From assembly GCA_018806985.1 (NCBI GenBank), contig JADANN010000256.1:2083501-2147500 (forward strand): DNA of 64,000 bases, in the 5' to 3' direction. Position 1 is the stretch's first letter. Each line of letters begins with the position of its first letter. The stretch comes from Angiostrongylus vasorum (lineage: Eukaryota; Nematoda; Chromadorea; Rhabditida; Metastrongylidae). This document shows, in pieces, positions 34,615 through 46,500 of this stretch. Position numbers and translations under genes: made by a program. Under the pieces are notes generated by a model. That model was not told the origin of the DNA. It saw nothing but the letters and a program-made list of their open reading frames with translations, and did no database searches.

Positions 34615-35130
34615 TTATGGAGTCATGAGAGCTGTAGGCAATCTGTAACTCGTGTGCGGACGATGAAAATTCTTTAGTGTAGAGACAAGGGAAGATCATT
34701 ATGGAGGAAAAGCAGCAAGAGTGTTCGAAACTGCACAGGTTGGGAAAGGAATCTGTCGCCTCCTGGAACCTCGCCAATTGCAAGATGAAGCCCAGTACAC
34801 TGCTGCTCCAAACGAAATAGTCAGCTTCAAAAAAAATATAGTGGGGGGGGAATCGTACGCAACTTCCACATGGACCTCTCCAACAGCCACATCGTTCTGC
34901 CTTCATATCAAATCAAGTAGAGTGGGTGCATCGTCCCCGTGGTTCTCATTTTCGAATCTGTCATGCTGATTTATCGGTGAAGAATCGAACAACACCTGTT
35001 TCGAACTGGATGAACCTCGAACACATGAAGGAGCTTGCCGCAGTCCTCATTAACATAGTGGTTGGTTCTGACCACGTTACTTTGTCAGAATGCAAGGCTC
35101 GACACATTTCGAACGGTGCTATTTAATCGA
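34615..35130 (+). mobile_element. Decayed RTE-like retrotransposon, segment before the RT
   Basis: Collinear with about 59,765-60,250 of the plus RTE copy: CGCCAATTGCAAGATGAAG, GAAGAATCGAACAACACC, GAACACATGAAGGAGCTTGC and TCAGAATGCAAGG. It continues the fragment ending at 31,355, with about 135 bp of the element missing between them. Confidence 0.75.
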
Positions 35131-36021
35131 GAGCGACGATAAATTTCATGTAGCAACTCTTCACTGAAACGATCTATAGGGCAAAGAGTAGTCTATATCT
35201 TTATCTACATTTAGCTTTGCCGTGTTTTATGCCTTTCACGCTGTTTGAAGAATATTCTGCATATGGCTGTGTTCCGCACTGCCATGCTGCAGCTTCATGC
35301 TGGTGGGGAATATACAGACTATTTTCTATCTGGCACAGAACATCCCTTATTTCTTAATACACGATCTTATCGTTCTTTTTCTTAATTAGGCGCCCTGTAT
35401 TTTGACAAAGTAACGTGTTAAGAATGGAATATTCTGTTGATGAAAAATGGCGTAAGGTGCTTCACGTATTCGGGTCTCATCCTCTCCGAAACAGATGTTG
35501 TTTGATTCTCAAGACCCACTTTGTTTTAACAACGGCATTGATCCGTAATCCACTGCTTTCCTTGATGAGCAAAGAACAGGTTATTAGCAGCATTTATAAT
35601 CCACAATAGCCGTTTCGGTGGTTTCGCCTACTTCAGAGCCTGGAAAAGTCAAGTTGACAAACAATCGATGCAGCCAAACACTTTTATAACCTCGGCAGAC
35701 AAAACATGACACATAAATTTCCATTCGAATAATAAAGAACTTCTTTTGAATACCCACCGTGTTGTTCTTTGTAAGCCTTCCAATTACCCGGTGAAGACCA
35801 ATCGCACAAAGTTTTACACGGGCCAGCGATGTGCCTAGCTCAGGTCAAAAAAATCGACGAAAGTGTATGGCGCGAAGTCAAGCGTAATCACACCGTCCTC
35901 CTGGTTCATTTTTGAGTTTTTGGAGTTTATGAAGACGATTCAAGAGCGCTACGATGTTTTGGACTCCGGTGTGAAGATAGTGAGTTTGACTTCAAAATCT
36001 TCTCCGATATGTCTCTGTGTC
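35131..36021. other. Unassigned; possible Penelope-like terminal piece
   Basis: 35,610-35,690 (GTTTCGGTGGTTTCGCCTAC, TTCAGAGCC, AGCCAAACAC) resembles the terminal repeat at 54,620-54,700. The remainder shows nothing recognisable. Confidence 0.35.
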
Positions 36022-36402
36022 CTCCCAACGGTTTACCGCCTCATCGTGGCTGAGAGGTGTTCCTGGGTGTCGTACTGCTATGCACTGCGGCGAATTCGTC
36101 TTCCCGGCAGAGTCTCCTAAGCTGAGAAGGAGTCCGGCGTTTCCATCAGGAAGCCAGGCTAAGAGTAAACCAATACCAGGATCTACCACCGTCCTGGTAT
36201 CAAAGTCACATGGTGGCAAATTTTCCTCTGACCGACAAGAGCTGCGACTGCCTGGGGGTGGTGAAGACCTGGGGCAGACATTGGCCAGGCTGACCTGGGA
36301 TTCTAGGGAACTACAATGGCTTATCCAGCAAATCTCCGAAAAGTGGTGATTACGCTGGGGCCCTCACAACGAGTGAAGACGGGTCGTTCAAGAATCAAGT
36401 AT
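36022..36402 (+). repeat. R3 repeat copy
   Basis: Complete copy from CTCCCAACGGTTTACCGCC to CGTTCAAGAATCAAGTATAT. The same reading frame as other copies is open for 110 codons. Confidence 0.88.
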
Positions 36403-36879
36403 ATCTCTGCGCTTTAAATTTACCGACTAGGCTTTCTTAAATCTTAACCTATCCGAAAACGGCTACATCACAAAATGGTACCGAAAGCCAAGTAGTAAAA
36501 AAAAACTTGGTGGTTCGTTACCTCTTCTCTCACCCCTTTACACACCAAGAGGGTAGTAGTAAGAAGTATGTTTAAACAGCCATAGTGTGTGCATAGCAAG
36601 AAAGCAGAAGGAAGAATCCCTGAAGTTGGAGCGACAAATAGTCATTTCGAATGGTTACGAAACTAACTTTTCGGAAGAGGTGCAGAGGAAAAACCAGCGC
36701 TACAAACGATAATTCTGGCAACGCTAAAGTCCCGTTTACCCTGCCTTTCATTCCCGGCCAAAAAAAAGTTCACTTATAAAATGTTGCTTTGAAAGGGATG
36801 GTGTAGAGAATTCAGTAACAGTGACTGAAATAAAAACCGGATACTCTCATACCCCGGCTAGTTCCCTAACCGACTGTAT
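36403..36879. other. Unassigned sequence
   Basis: No coding signal or repeat family recognised between the R3 copy and the GIY-YIG fragment. Confidence 0.3.
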
Positions 36880-37380
36880 GACTATGAACAACGCGAAATT
36901 GCATAATATGCCCTAACGATAGAAACGGTGATTGTATGAGATCGGATACGATGTACCTAATCTCTTGTAAAGGGTGCGGTGACGAATAAATTGGTGAGAC
37001 GGGTAGACCACTCTGCGGTCGTGGGTACGATGTATCTAAGCTCTTGTAGAGGATACGGTGACGAATACACAGGTCAAACGGGTAGACCACTTTACGGTCG
37101 TGGGTACGGTGTACCAAATCTCTTGTGAAGGCTGCCGTGACGAATACATTAGTGAAACGGGTACACCACTCTGCGTTCGTATAAAGGAACACTTAGTTGG
37201 TAAATTTAAAGTTAAATCAAATACTCCACTGGATACGCATAGGAGAGAGGGACACAAAAGATAAGATTTTAGCGTAAAACTCATCATCACCGCGAAGAAA
37301 TCCAACAAATCAGCGCCAAAAACTGTTGAAGTTTATTGGATAAACTCCAGAAATCAAAAAGAAAATGAGCTCCAGGAAGA
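36880..37380 (+). mobile_element. Penelope-like element fragment (GIY-YIG region)
   Basis: Encodes a broken GIY-YIG endonuclease region: QISCEGCRDEYISETG, then VRIKEHLVGKFKVK, THRREGHKR and, after a stop, VYWINSRNQ. The motif region is present three times as a 79-bp tandem (starts 36,947, 37,026, 37,105). Because 79 is not a multiple of 3, the copies fall in different frames. The reverse transcriptase part is absent. Confidence 0.75.
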
Positions 37381-37524
37381 AGTGCCTTGAGATCACACAT
37401 GACCTCGTGCCATATCTCAGGCTGATTCTCTGACCTGAGCCAGGCACACTCTTCGCCCATGTAAAACTTTGTACCAGCTGGTCTCCACCAGACAATTGGA
37501 ACAATTACAAAGAACAAAAGTGTA

Positions 37525-37581
37525 AGTTATAATTACAATTTTGACTTATTGTTTACTGGCTACTCTTTTTTTCAGCGGCAG

Positions 37582-37655
<74 letters not shown>

Positions 37656-37905
37656 AAATATAACTTTAATGATGCCGAGATATTTGCAAAACTGCGGACC
37701 GCAGGTGTCTACGGTGGGGAACGAACGCGCTATTGTCCTTTCCGGGGAGTAGCGCGCTCACCACCACACCATGCGGGTCCTTCGTTTCGCCTGTCTCTCA
37801 GCTAGTTCTGTTGATCTTTTGCCATCAGCAATCACCCGTCAGCGGGATTGATCTGGGGGGCCCAAATCGGCGTTGAACCCAGTTAAGCTGAGGCTATAGT
37901 TATAA
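37525..37905. repeat. Foldback element half with an expanded (TA)n
   Basis: Edge TTACTGGCTACTC ... GCAGGGTA, then about 70 bp of (TA)n (37,584-37,653), then the left arm (GATGCCGAGATATTTGC ... CCATGCGGGTCC) and the AGCGGGATTGATCTGGG segment also seen at 53.95 kb. The opposing arm is missing. Confidence 0.8.
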
Positions 37906-38329
37906 TCACAATTTTTAACCTTTTTTTACTTACGGCCTAGCCTTACTAGACTCTAAGTGTTAATGTGCCAATGGAATAATTACCAGTTTCTGAAAGATTA
38001 GCACCATTTAATGGGTGGTGCCAATTCTCAAGCAATGTGGTGAACGGACCCCAACAACCTTATAGCACCCTCTTCTATTAGCTGATCCGATCGCTGGTCA
38101 TTATAAGTGTCTTTTTTAATAGAAAATTTTCTACAAGGCGTAAAAAATGTGCGCATAATTATTTAAGTGCTTCTGTCATCTGTTATCAGTTGTTGCCGAG
38201 GAGAAAAAAAAACAGTGTCGTTCGTTGTCTTGAAAAAATATTTGGCTAGCACATATTGTCAGCTACTTTTAGTTACTAACAAGCTTCCTCAACTTGTTCA
38301 GCTAACAGTCGTCTGGTGAACACCGAAAT
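37906..38329. other. Unassigned sequence
   Basis: No coding signal or known repeat family recognised. Confidence 0.3.
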
Positions 38330-39960
38330 CAGATCTCATATCACGTTTTCAATTTCGACTACACGAAACCCCCTCCCCGCAACACGATCGCCATGCTCAA
38401 GACTCCGCAACACGACGTTGGATTCGGCACGTTGATATATCACTTCCAAGTTTCAGCAGGTTATATTTCCAAAGTCCCCAAAACGTCCCAAGGGCTCTGA
38501 GATACCTCTGTAGGAAAGTCATTTGGAATTCTTCCTTCTGAGATTCGAGATGAGAGAGAAGGCGTAAAGAAAGGCACAGCTCCATGATCCGATAATATCA
38601 TCGCCGACATTCTTTGGGATGGAAGCCACAATCTATAAATGCTCCTCGCGTCTCACATTTAAAAAGGAAGAAATAGCAGTCCAGTTGAGAACGTCGCGTT
38701 TGGTCATCTGGTCAAGGAAAAGTGATTAATAGGATTTTCCTATCGCCCGTTTGCTTGTTGAATCTACTTTACAAACTCTTCACGAAGACTACGCTATCGT
38801 GTACATGAAGCACATTGAAAGAGGTTCAACCATTTGAACAAGCAGGAGCTTGACAGAAATTTTGCTGTATGAACCAAATGCAAACCGTGTCTATATGGTC
38901 ACTGACGCTTGTCAGAAGTACCACCTGCCTCCACTCCTGACTCTCATCGACTATGAAGAAGCGTCTGACAGCGTCGAAACAAACAGCAAACAAATATGTA
39001 ACAAACAAAAATAAACATGTTTTGTGACGTGTGACAAAAACATGTAATCCTGGTAATGCTCGTCGACCAAGAAGTAGACTTGTTCTACATAAGAACTCTT
39101 GCTGATTGTTATCGGAATTTTACCACGAAAACAGCTTTTGCAGTGACGTCTTGCCATACTCATAGAAAAAGGGATTCGACAAGGTGGAACAACATCACCA
39201 AACCTGTTTACTATCGCATTGCTGTGGATAATGAAATCAATGCATTGGGACAAGAAGGTTATGTGGTGGAAAATTCCTCTAAAATTTTCGTATCGCCGAG
39301 GACATCGTCATTTTTTCAAGAAGTAACAACAAAGCAGAGACGATGGATGACCAATGAGCGCAACGAAACGGGTAAAAAAATTGGGCTGCGCACCAAGAGG
39401 GCGAACACCCAGTTTATGAATAACTAACGATAGGAGGGTGAATAGATCGAACAGAATGCTTCTGTCATTACAAAGGCAAATTACATGTGCTTAGATCGTT
39501 CGCTGAACATAGAGAACAACACGGAAAAGGAATTAGACAGAAGAAGGAGAGCAGACTGGGTTGCATTCCTGACCTCCTAAAGAAACCACCGATCAACTGA
39601 AGGATCCGAAAACTCGCGGTCACCTTTTCGATTTAACAGGGCCACCCGCGCTGTGTTACGCAGTAAAGATGTGGCATGGTGCTTCGTCCATTTCAAAAAC
39701 TCTGTGCGTTATCCACAGAGCACTTGAACGATGTCTTCTGAAGTACAACAGCATACACAACATCTAGCCGGAATGAGAAGCTCTGATCCTCGAAGTCTAT
39801 CTTGACTTCGTGATCCAGGGGAACGCCATCGGTGGCGAAACATAGATATGCCGTTCGCATAAAGATAAGTGCAGATGACAGCTGGACGAAAACCACTGTA
39901 GAGTGGATTCCAAGAGGTTGTAGGCGTCTTCTAGGTTGGTCGCCTACACGTTGAGCGTAC
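38330..39960 (+). mobile_element. Decayed RTE-clade non-LTR retrotransposon (second lineage)
   Basis: Across three frames it reads SEIRDE, then NLLYKLFTK, then LLTLIDYEEASDS (RT motif A, LIDYEKAFDS-like), IRTLADCYRNFTTK, IRQGGTTSPNLFT (motif B, usually QGDTISPKLF), a broken motif C (YRRGHRHFF), ETGKKIGLR and RALERCLLKYN. The order matches the RT and C-terminal part of RTE-type ORFs. It differs from the 56-61 kb elements, so two RTE lineages are present. Many stops and frameshifts. Confidence 0.8.
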
Positions 39961-40064
39961 GTGTCAGTAACCGAATTGAATCGGTTGTAATTGCAGCTGC
40001 AGTCATTTTACAGATCATGGTATAAGGCTTGCACTAGCCATTATACTAGAATAAAACCATCACC

Positions 40065-40175
40065 ATGTACGGCCACTGCGAGGTAAGGAAACAAATGGTA
40101 AATATGCAGAGCCCCCACACAACTCGTGTAGACGGTCGGTTCAAGCATCCGATTAAGCAAGTATATCCTCAAAGT
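40065..40175 (+). repeat. R3 repeat 3' fragment
   Basis: Matches only the last ~110 bp: GGTAAATATGCAGAGCCCCC, CACAACTCGTGTAGACGG, then GGTTCAAGCATCC and CAAGTATATCC. Confidence 0.6.
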
Positions 40176-40179
40176 AAAG

Positions 40180-40545
40180 TGGGCGGGTAGCTCAATGATA
40201 GTGATTTTGTTCATCATGCAGACGGACAGACCTCAAGCGCTGGTTCAACCCCGCCCAGGACTTGCCAAGCTCTTCCCTCCGGGTACGGGAAATTGGTGGC
40301 AGACTTGTACGACACAAGCTCATTCACTTTCATTCACTTGAGAACGCTCTAGCATGGCTATGCTAGACCTCTAGGAAGAATCGACTCGTCCAGCATGAAC
40401 GACATTCATGACGAAAACGAAAAATCCTCAAGCAGCAGTGGAACCCACACGGAAAGAAAAAAGTTTGAAGAATTTCGTGTACAAGGCATGCCATGAAACG
40501 AATGAAATTGCTGAGATCCGAACAATGCGGTACATATGATATCGG
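40180..40545 (+). repeat. SINE family 2 copy with a clear tRNA-like head
   Basis: Starts GTGGGCGGGTAGCTCAATGA (A box) with B box GCTGGTTCAACCCC, spaced as in a tRNA. The body has AAGAATCGACTCGTCCAGCA, GACATTCATGACG and a GCTGAGATCCGAACAATG end. It identifies family 2 as tRNA-derived. Confidence 0.75.
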
Positions 40546-41440
40546 GTTACGTAATAGAATGAAAGCTTCAAAGTTTCGATGTATCGCCTGTAACCGCAGC
40601 TGCAGTTATTTATTCGACCAGGCATTCCTCCACGAGCCCACGCCGTGTGCCCTCCTCATTTGCTGCTGTAGACATTGATATTTTTTTGCCTCTTTGTTCC
40701 CTTTTTTCTCCTCCAGCCGTCCTTTTCGTCATTTTCGTTTCTTCACAAGAGCATTAAGACAGTACTAACGTGAACATTTCGGGTAAATATCTGTCAGAAA
40801 AGCTGTGAGGCCGATTCTATTTAACACTTAATTTTTCACCGCACCAACTATGACTTTGTAGTGACTCGTGCTGACCAAACTGACCAAAAAAAAGCCCCCC
40901 ACCAAACCCCCTCATGTTCTGTGCTCCAATTTTCTCCAATGATTAGCTAAGCTATTAATTTTGCCGAGATTCTGTGGCAGCAGTCATGTCATGTAAAGAA
41001 AAATTGTCTCATGTTTTTGGAACATTTCGAATTTTTTTGTGTAAAGAAGAACGATCTCGCTCACTATATAATCAGGGTACTTTCCTAATAATTTCTAAAA
41101 CAAGTTTCCTAATCGATGCATGCCAGCTAATCCTATCCCGTCTACTAAAGGATCCATTGTCCATGAAAACACATAACATTGGATGGCCACAGAACATGAA
41201 GCGTCGTGTACAAAAGGCAATTGCAGGATGAGGACACCTTACCAGTGTTCCATTCCACTTAATTTGACTCGATGCGAATACGAAGACCCAAACTACCTGA
41301 AACAACCGCTGTAGACACTGAAGAAGGCGAGGGCGCCGAAACCACTGAGGTCTCTCCATTATATCCATGTTTTCCTTCTACACGCATTGCATTCAAGATT
41401 TCAAAAATTAAGCAAAATTATGGAAGCATCATGTTAGGTA
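40546..41440. other. Unassigned sequence
   Basis: No convincing exon. The open frames at 40,974-41,231 (+) and 41,072-41,368 (-) overlap each other and show no domain. Confidence 0.3.
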
Positions 41441-41695
41441 TGACGAGTGTAGTACAATGGTTAGAGGTGTCCTGCATTACACTGGTGTTCGATCCCGCAC
41501 TCAAGCCTTTCATACCTCCTAGTCGGCAATTGGTACTATAGGTGTCTGGAAGGATAGCAGCACTGACTTGATGGATCTGTAGCCCACCTTAAGTCATTGT
41601 TTAGGCCAGATATACATTCAGTCACCTTTAACAATGCGCTGTGAAGTCGAATGCATGGCACACCTCTAAGGGACTGATCAATGCGGAGAGCTTTC
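41441..41695 (+). repeat. tRNA-derived SINE (family 1) copy
   Basis: A box GTGTAGTACAATGGTTAGAG, B box GGTGTTCGATCCC, and the family body. The TTTATCC tail is lost. Confidence 0.8.
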
Positions 41696-43152
41696 AGTGC
41701 TTTTATCTTATGTGGATTGGCTATTCTATCATTTTTTCATCAATAGAATGGTGTGCCGTACTTTGAAGGAAGAACCGTTGGAGAACCATTTCTTCACTCT
41801 CTAATCGGAAATGGAGTCTAGTCGACGCAATTCGAGGATGTCGAAGTTAAAGTGGATTCTACTGATTTAGTGATTCTATGTTGACGCAAGCCGTCTTGAT
41901 TTGGAAATAGGTGAACACTACTTTTTTTTGCGAATTCTTCTCTGTAGAGCTTTCCAAACTGCTGTGTAAGTTGGTATTTGTATGGGGAAAGGCTAGAATT
42001 ATGGAGCACTCCGCATAACCTGTTCAAAGATAAAATGTTAAGGATAAAGTATTCGCCGTTGATTAACCCCTTAAGGGTGCGCCATGTATTCGACTCTACC
42101 TATTATTACAATCAGACGTGATTTCAGTAGTAACAGTTCTTTTAGCACCAGCGATTTTTGGCATTTGACGACATATGAACATTGTCGGTCTATTCACTTC
42201 TCCCAACTGTCATATCCATTCAGGAAATGTGGATGTACAACTGCGTCACGATTTACATCCATACCAGATATCCTTCATTTCCAAGAGAAGCAGTGATGGA
42301 CGGGGGTGACGGAACGGATATAAATAACATTGATCTACCATCCTCAAGGCGCAGATATTTTTTTTCCAAAATTTTACTTTAATTTAAAAAATTTTTTCGA
42401 TACCTAAACTTACAGAAATTTGAAGATGAGGTCTACAATTTTAACTCAAGTGCGGCAGCAGCAATGATCAGGGATACATTTGGGAACAGCATCGCGCCCT
42501 GTTCGATAAAATCTAGGTTGTTCAGTTGCTTTAAAAAAAGCTTTTCTGAGTTCCGAAAAATTGGGATTTCAAATTCGTAGGAAGGAAAATCTACACCTTG
42601 TTGGTAAAGATCTGCAGATTTTAGAGCCCTTCATGACAAAAAAAGAAAAATAAATTGGGTATGGAAAGTGCAATTCCTTCCACATACCTAAGGCATACGC
42701 TCAAATGACAAAGATGGGTTAGACCCAGAGAAGGCGCCAACGCGATGCTCAGAATTCCACGCGAAAAACCTATCTACAAGAAGAAAAAAGTGATAACTAG
42801 CAAGTTTCTTGAGCGAACAGAACTGACTATGCTGCTCTTACTCTGGGCATCGACAAATGGATGATGTACTAGTGCTCGTTCAAATAAACGGTAAGGCAAG
42901 TCATACAGATGATACAAGTAATGAATTGAAATCAATTCATGTCGTCATAAACGTCTCTAAACTATCAATAAGATCATCGCAAATGCGAGATTATTAGTTA
43001 ACTGGAGCATTACAACGGCTAGTCCTCAATGAATGAAATGGTGATCGCCTTTGTACGTTGAATTAATCTCGAACCGGCATGTCAAACGCCGAGACCTGAA
43101 GGTGCCTAGAGAAAATATGCCTGCAATTTGTAACTGCCGTTTCAACCGCTGC
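41696..43152. other. Unassigned, with a SINE tail fragment
   Basis: 42,041-42,098 is a minus-orientation 3' fragment of SINE family 1 (AAGGATAAAGTATTCGCCG). The rest has only short unconvincing frames. Confidence 0.4.
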
Positions 43153-43420
43153 AGGGCGCGTTAGTGCAGTGATTAGAGGTGCCCTGCAGTAATCATGTGG
43201 TCGTTGGTTCGATGACGCGCCCTGGCCTTAGTAGCATTTACACCCCTATGGAATCGGCAAATTACTGTCGAACATGTCTCGAATTATAGCAGCACTGACT
43301 TGACTGATCGGCTGTCCACCTAATTCACTTTATAGACTAAATATGCATTCAATCATCGCTCATGATGTTTATTGAAGTCGAGTGCATGACGATGATCAAC
43401 GCCGACAGCTTTATCCTTTA
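43153..43420 (+). repeat. tRNA-derived SINE (family 1) copy upstream of ELO
   Basis: Head AGGGCGCGTTAGTGCAGTGA, B box TCGTTGGTTCGATGACGC, family body, and end CGCCGACAGCTTTATCCTTT. It ends about 180 bp before the ELO start codon. Confidence 0.85.
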
Positions 43421-43460
43421 GCGATCGTCTAGCAATTTGCGTTCTGCGGAGGCGCCATCC

Positions 43461-43499
43461 ATGGTGGGCGAATCGTCCGACGTGCATACGTGCGAGTGA
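43461..43499 (+). promoter_or_regulatory. Candidate upstream ORF before ELO
   Basis: A 12-codon ATG-to-TGA frame lies 98 bases before the ELO start, in a different frame and in GC-rich sequence. It matters only if the transcript starts upstream of it, which is unknown. Confidence 0.3.
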
Positions 43500-43597
43500 C
43501 GACGCGCTCGCCCGTCTTCGCCGCGCGACCCGGCGAGCGACTGCTTTTCCGGCGAGGGCGGGCCACGCGGGTGCTCGTTGCAGTCGCGTCATTCGCG

Positions 43598-46500
43598 ATG
43601 TCGTCGCACGCCGTCTGGCTCAGCAACGGTCAGACGATCCTTTACGCCCCTTTCGTCTGCGATAGCGTTGGTCCTGAACACTTGTGGAATCCGGACGTCG
43701 TCCATGGATTCTTCGCCCGACACTGGAGTTCGTCGATTTATTTGGCGCTAGGCTATGTGCTGTTGGTTAATGCTCTGCAGCGAGTTATGGAAACCAGGAA
43801 GCCTATGAGGTAGTCGTTGTTTAGCTCTCAATAAGTTTCATCATACAAAGTAGTTTAAAGTTCATCAGTTGCTTTTTAAACTAGGCAGAGTATAGATCGC
43901 TGTGAACCTCGTTCCTTTGATGGCTCAGGAGAGACTACATTCAGAAAAGATAAGATAACTTTGATGTATAGGACTGACGTATTGTTCTTTTCATTAGAAA
44001 ACGAGGATCTGCCTTATTTTATAAGTCTAAAAAATAGCCAGCCTGCTATCGAATGCAGTTGTGGGACCACTTTTTGGTTCAAGAGTGCTGGTAGCTTCAT
44101 TTTCTTCTGTCTGCTTTCCCACTTTGGGACATTTTCCCGTTTTAACCTATAAGTTCCAGCATTCTGGAAGAACATCTTGAGTTGTGGTCCTCAAAAAAGT
44201 AGCAATATTGATTATGTAACGGATTTTTCTGCTATTTCCAGTATGAGGACATTACTCTTTCTGTGGAACGGCACCTTGGCAGTGTTCAGCTCCATGGGCA
44301 CATGGCGATTTGGCCTCGAGGTCTACTACATGCTAACAACAAGGTATTGTCTCTTAGTTTTTCAGCTTCGATCGATGTACATCTTTTTACTGAGTTAATG
44401 GTTCATGTGCATATTTCATCATCACATCATTTCTCATTCTGTCCTAATTATATTCCGTTGTTTCTAACTGAAAATCTCTTTCTGTGTGTGGCTAGAAGTA
44501 GGATTTATTAGGACCAGTAATTACCCACTTTGCTGGTAGTTGATTGTGCTTTTCTTTCCTATTCTATTAGTGAGGGCAGTGAATCCAGCAGTTGTTATCA
44601 GTTCACTGCTCCTGCAGGAAGATGTTAAAAACTGTAAGCATATTGAAGTGGGCTATCTGGGAAATGTTCTTGAAATGTAGTGGGGACGGTACATCCAGAT
44701 AGTGGCAGCTGTTATCAGTTCGCTGCTTATGGAAAATTCTAGGTATGTTGGCATCGATTATCTGGGAAGTGCTATTCTTAGAGCATTTTTTTGTTATATT
44801 TTCTATAGCTCCAGTTTGTTGGGGCATTTTCTTCAGCAAGTATTTCGTGAAAATCGCTATTTTTCAGCCAAGGGAATTGCTAAACATTACGAGATCTTAA
44901 AGGAACAATTGTGACTTTTTAACAGATCCATTTCGTGTTTTAGTTGACGTCGGTTATGTACTGAAAGAGTCGTTCGTATTCCTTATAGGGAAATAGAATG
45001 CAAGCGGTCGCATGTTCTCATGAATCAGTGGATGTGCGATATTTTCGGTGGTGAAATTGATGGTTATGATTCACAGCCCGAGAGCTGTTTTGTTATAAAA
45101 ATGGAAATAACCATTGCGTTCTCGTACACGAGCAGTCATACGTGTTTTAAAGCTTTTATTTGCACGAAAGGCCATGGGTGGCCGTATTTTCTTCTTTGTT
45201 TTTCTAGGGCTATAAAGTTCAAAGTTTATGAAGTCTGGTAGATGTATCCAGTTCTCACATTCCAGTCTATAGTAGCGATTTAGACCAATACTTCATTGCA
45301 GGCCATTCACGGATTCGGTTTGCTTCTCGGTGGATCCTCATAGTCCCGCTTCTTTCTGGGCATGCTTGTTTGCATTCTCGAAAGTCGCCGAGCTCGGAGA
45401 CACACTTTTCCTTGTGCTTCGGAAGCGCCCGCTGATCTTTCTTCACTGGTACCACCATGCCGTCGTCCTCATCTACTGCTGGCATTCGGGTGCGTTAAAT
45501 TCTCTATGCATTTTATCACCAGTAGGCATTCGACGGCTGTCTCAGTGCTAGTCTTCTGTACCATGTGGTGCATTGAGTCAGGTGTAAAAATAGAACGTCA
45601 TTAGCGTTCATGGATTCCTGTTCAGTCATGGGACCGTTTGCGATGAAGACTTACTTTTGATTTTTTAGCTGATGTTTCCATAGCTTGTAATTCTTATAAT
45701 GCCATTAACACTTTAGTTCTCTTTCCTTTAAGAATTTCACATTCGGAACACTTATAAGAACGAAGTTCGTTTTCATAGGTTGCTAGGGGGGGTTGTTATA
45801 TATGTGTATATCGAGTGACAGGTGTTGTTTCTCACTAGAAATGAAAAACTACTATGTCTGGAATGCATGAGACTGATAGGCTAAGTTCATATGACCATAT
45901 GACTTTTCATGTGGTTACCGGTGCATAGATGGCCGAGATACTTTAGCTTTTTAGGTTTAGACGAACAAAGCTCAGTGATCATCATGTTTGTTAATTGCAG
46001 TGCGACGAGAGTCTTCATATTCTAGTTGAAATGCTACAAGTTCACTTTATACAGTGAAATTATCCTTTTTTAAGTTTCGGAATCCATGAATTAGGTTTAC
46101 CGGCCTGTTGTCGTGGATATCTGCATTTCCATGGGCAAAGCAATTCAAAAAGGGGAATTTGTCTGAAAACCGCTATCAATGTGGCCACTTGCCGTGCTTC
46201 CAACAAAGAGTTTCTAGATTTTTTTATTACACTAAATATTTATTTTTAGTTAAGGAAATAAAGTGATTATCATGACTAAGTAGACCTACCTGCGCTAATA
46301 GAGCACTAGCGCAAAGTCTCTTCTACAAGTTTATCACTCTTAGATCTTCGTGTACTCCAATTATGAAAAAATCATTGGCTATAGAGGAAATATGGGCAAT
46401 CTTTTCTTATAAACCGTAATTTTTTTTTGTTCTCATCACTCTATGCACTTGCAGTAAATCTGTTGGTGTTGCAGTTGATGCAGTATTGTTAGGATTACAC

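Noticed and set aside
40182..40262. Functional tRNA gene
   Set aside because: The A and B boxes are tRNA-like but the stems do not close, and the downstream body matches SINE family 2.
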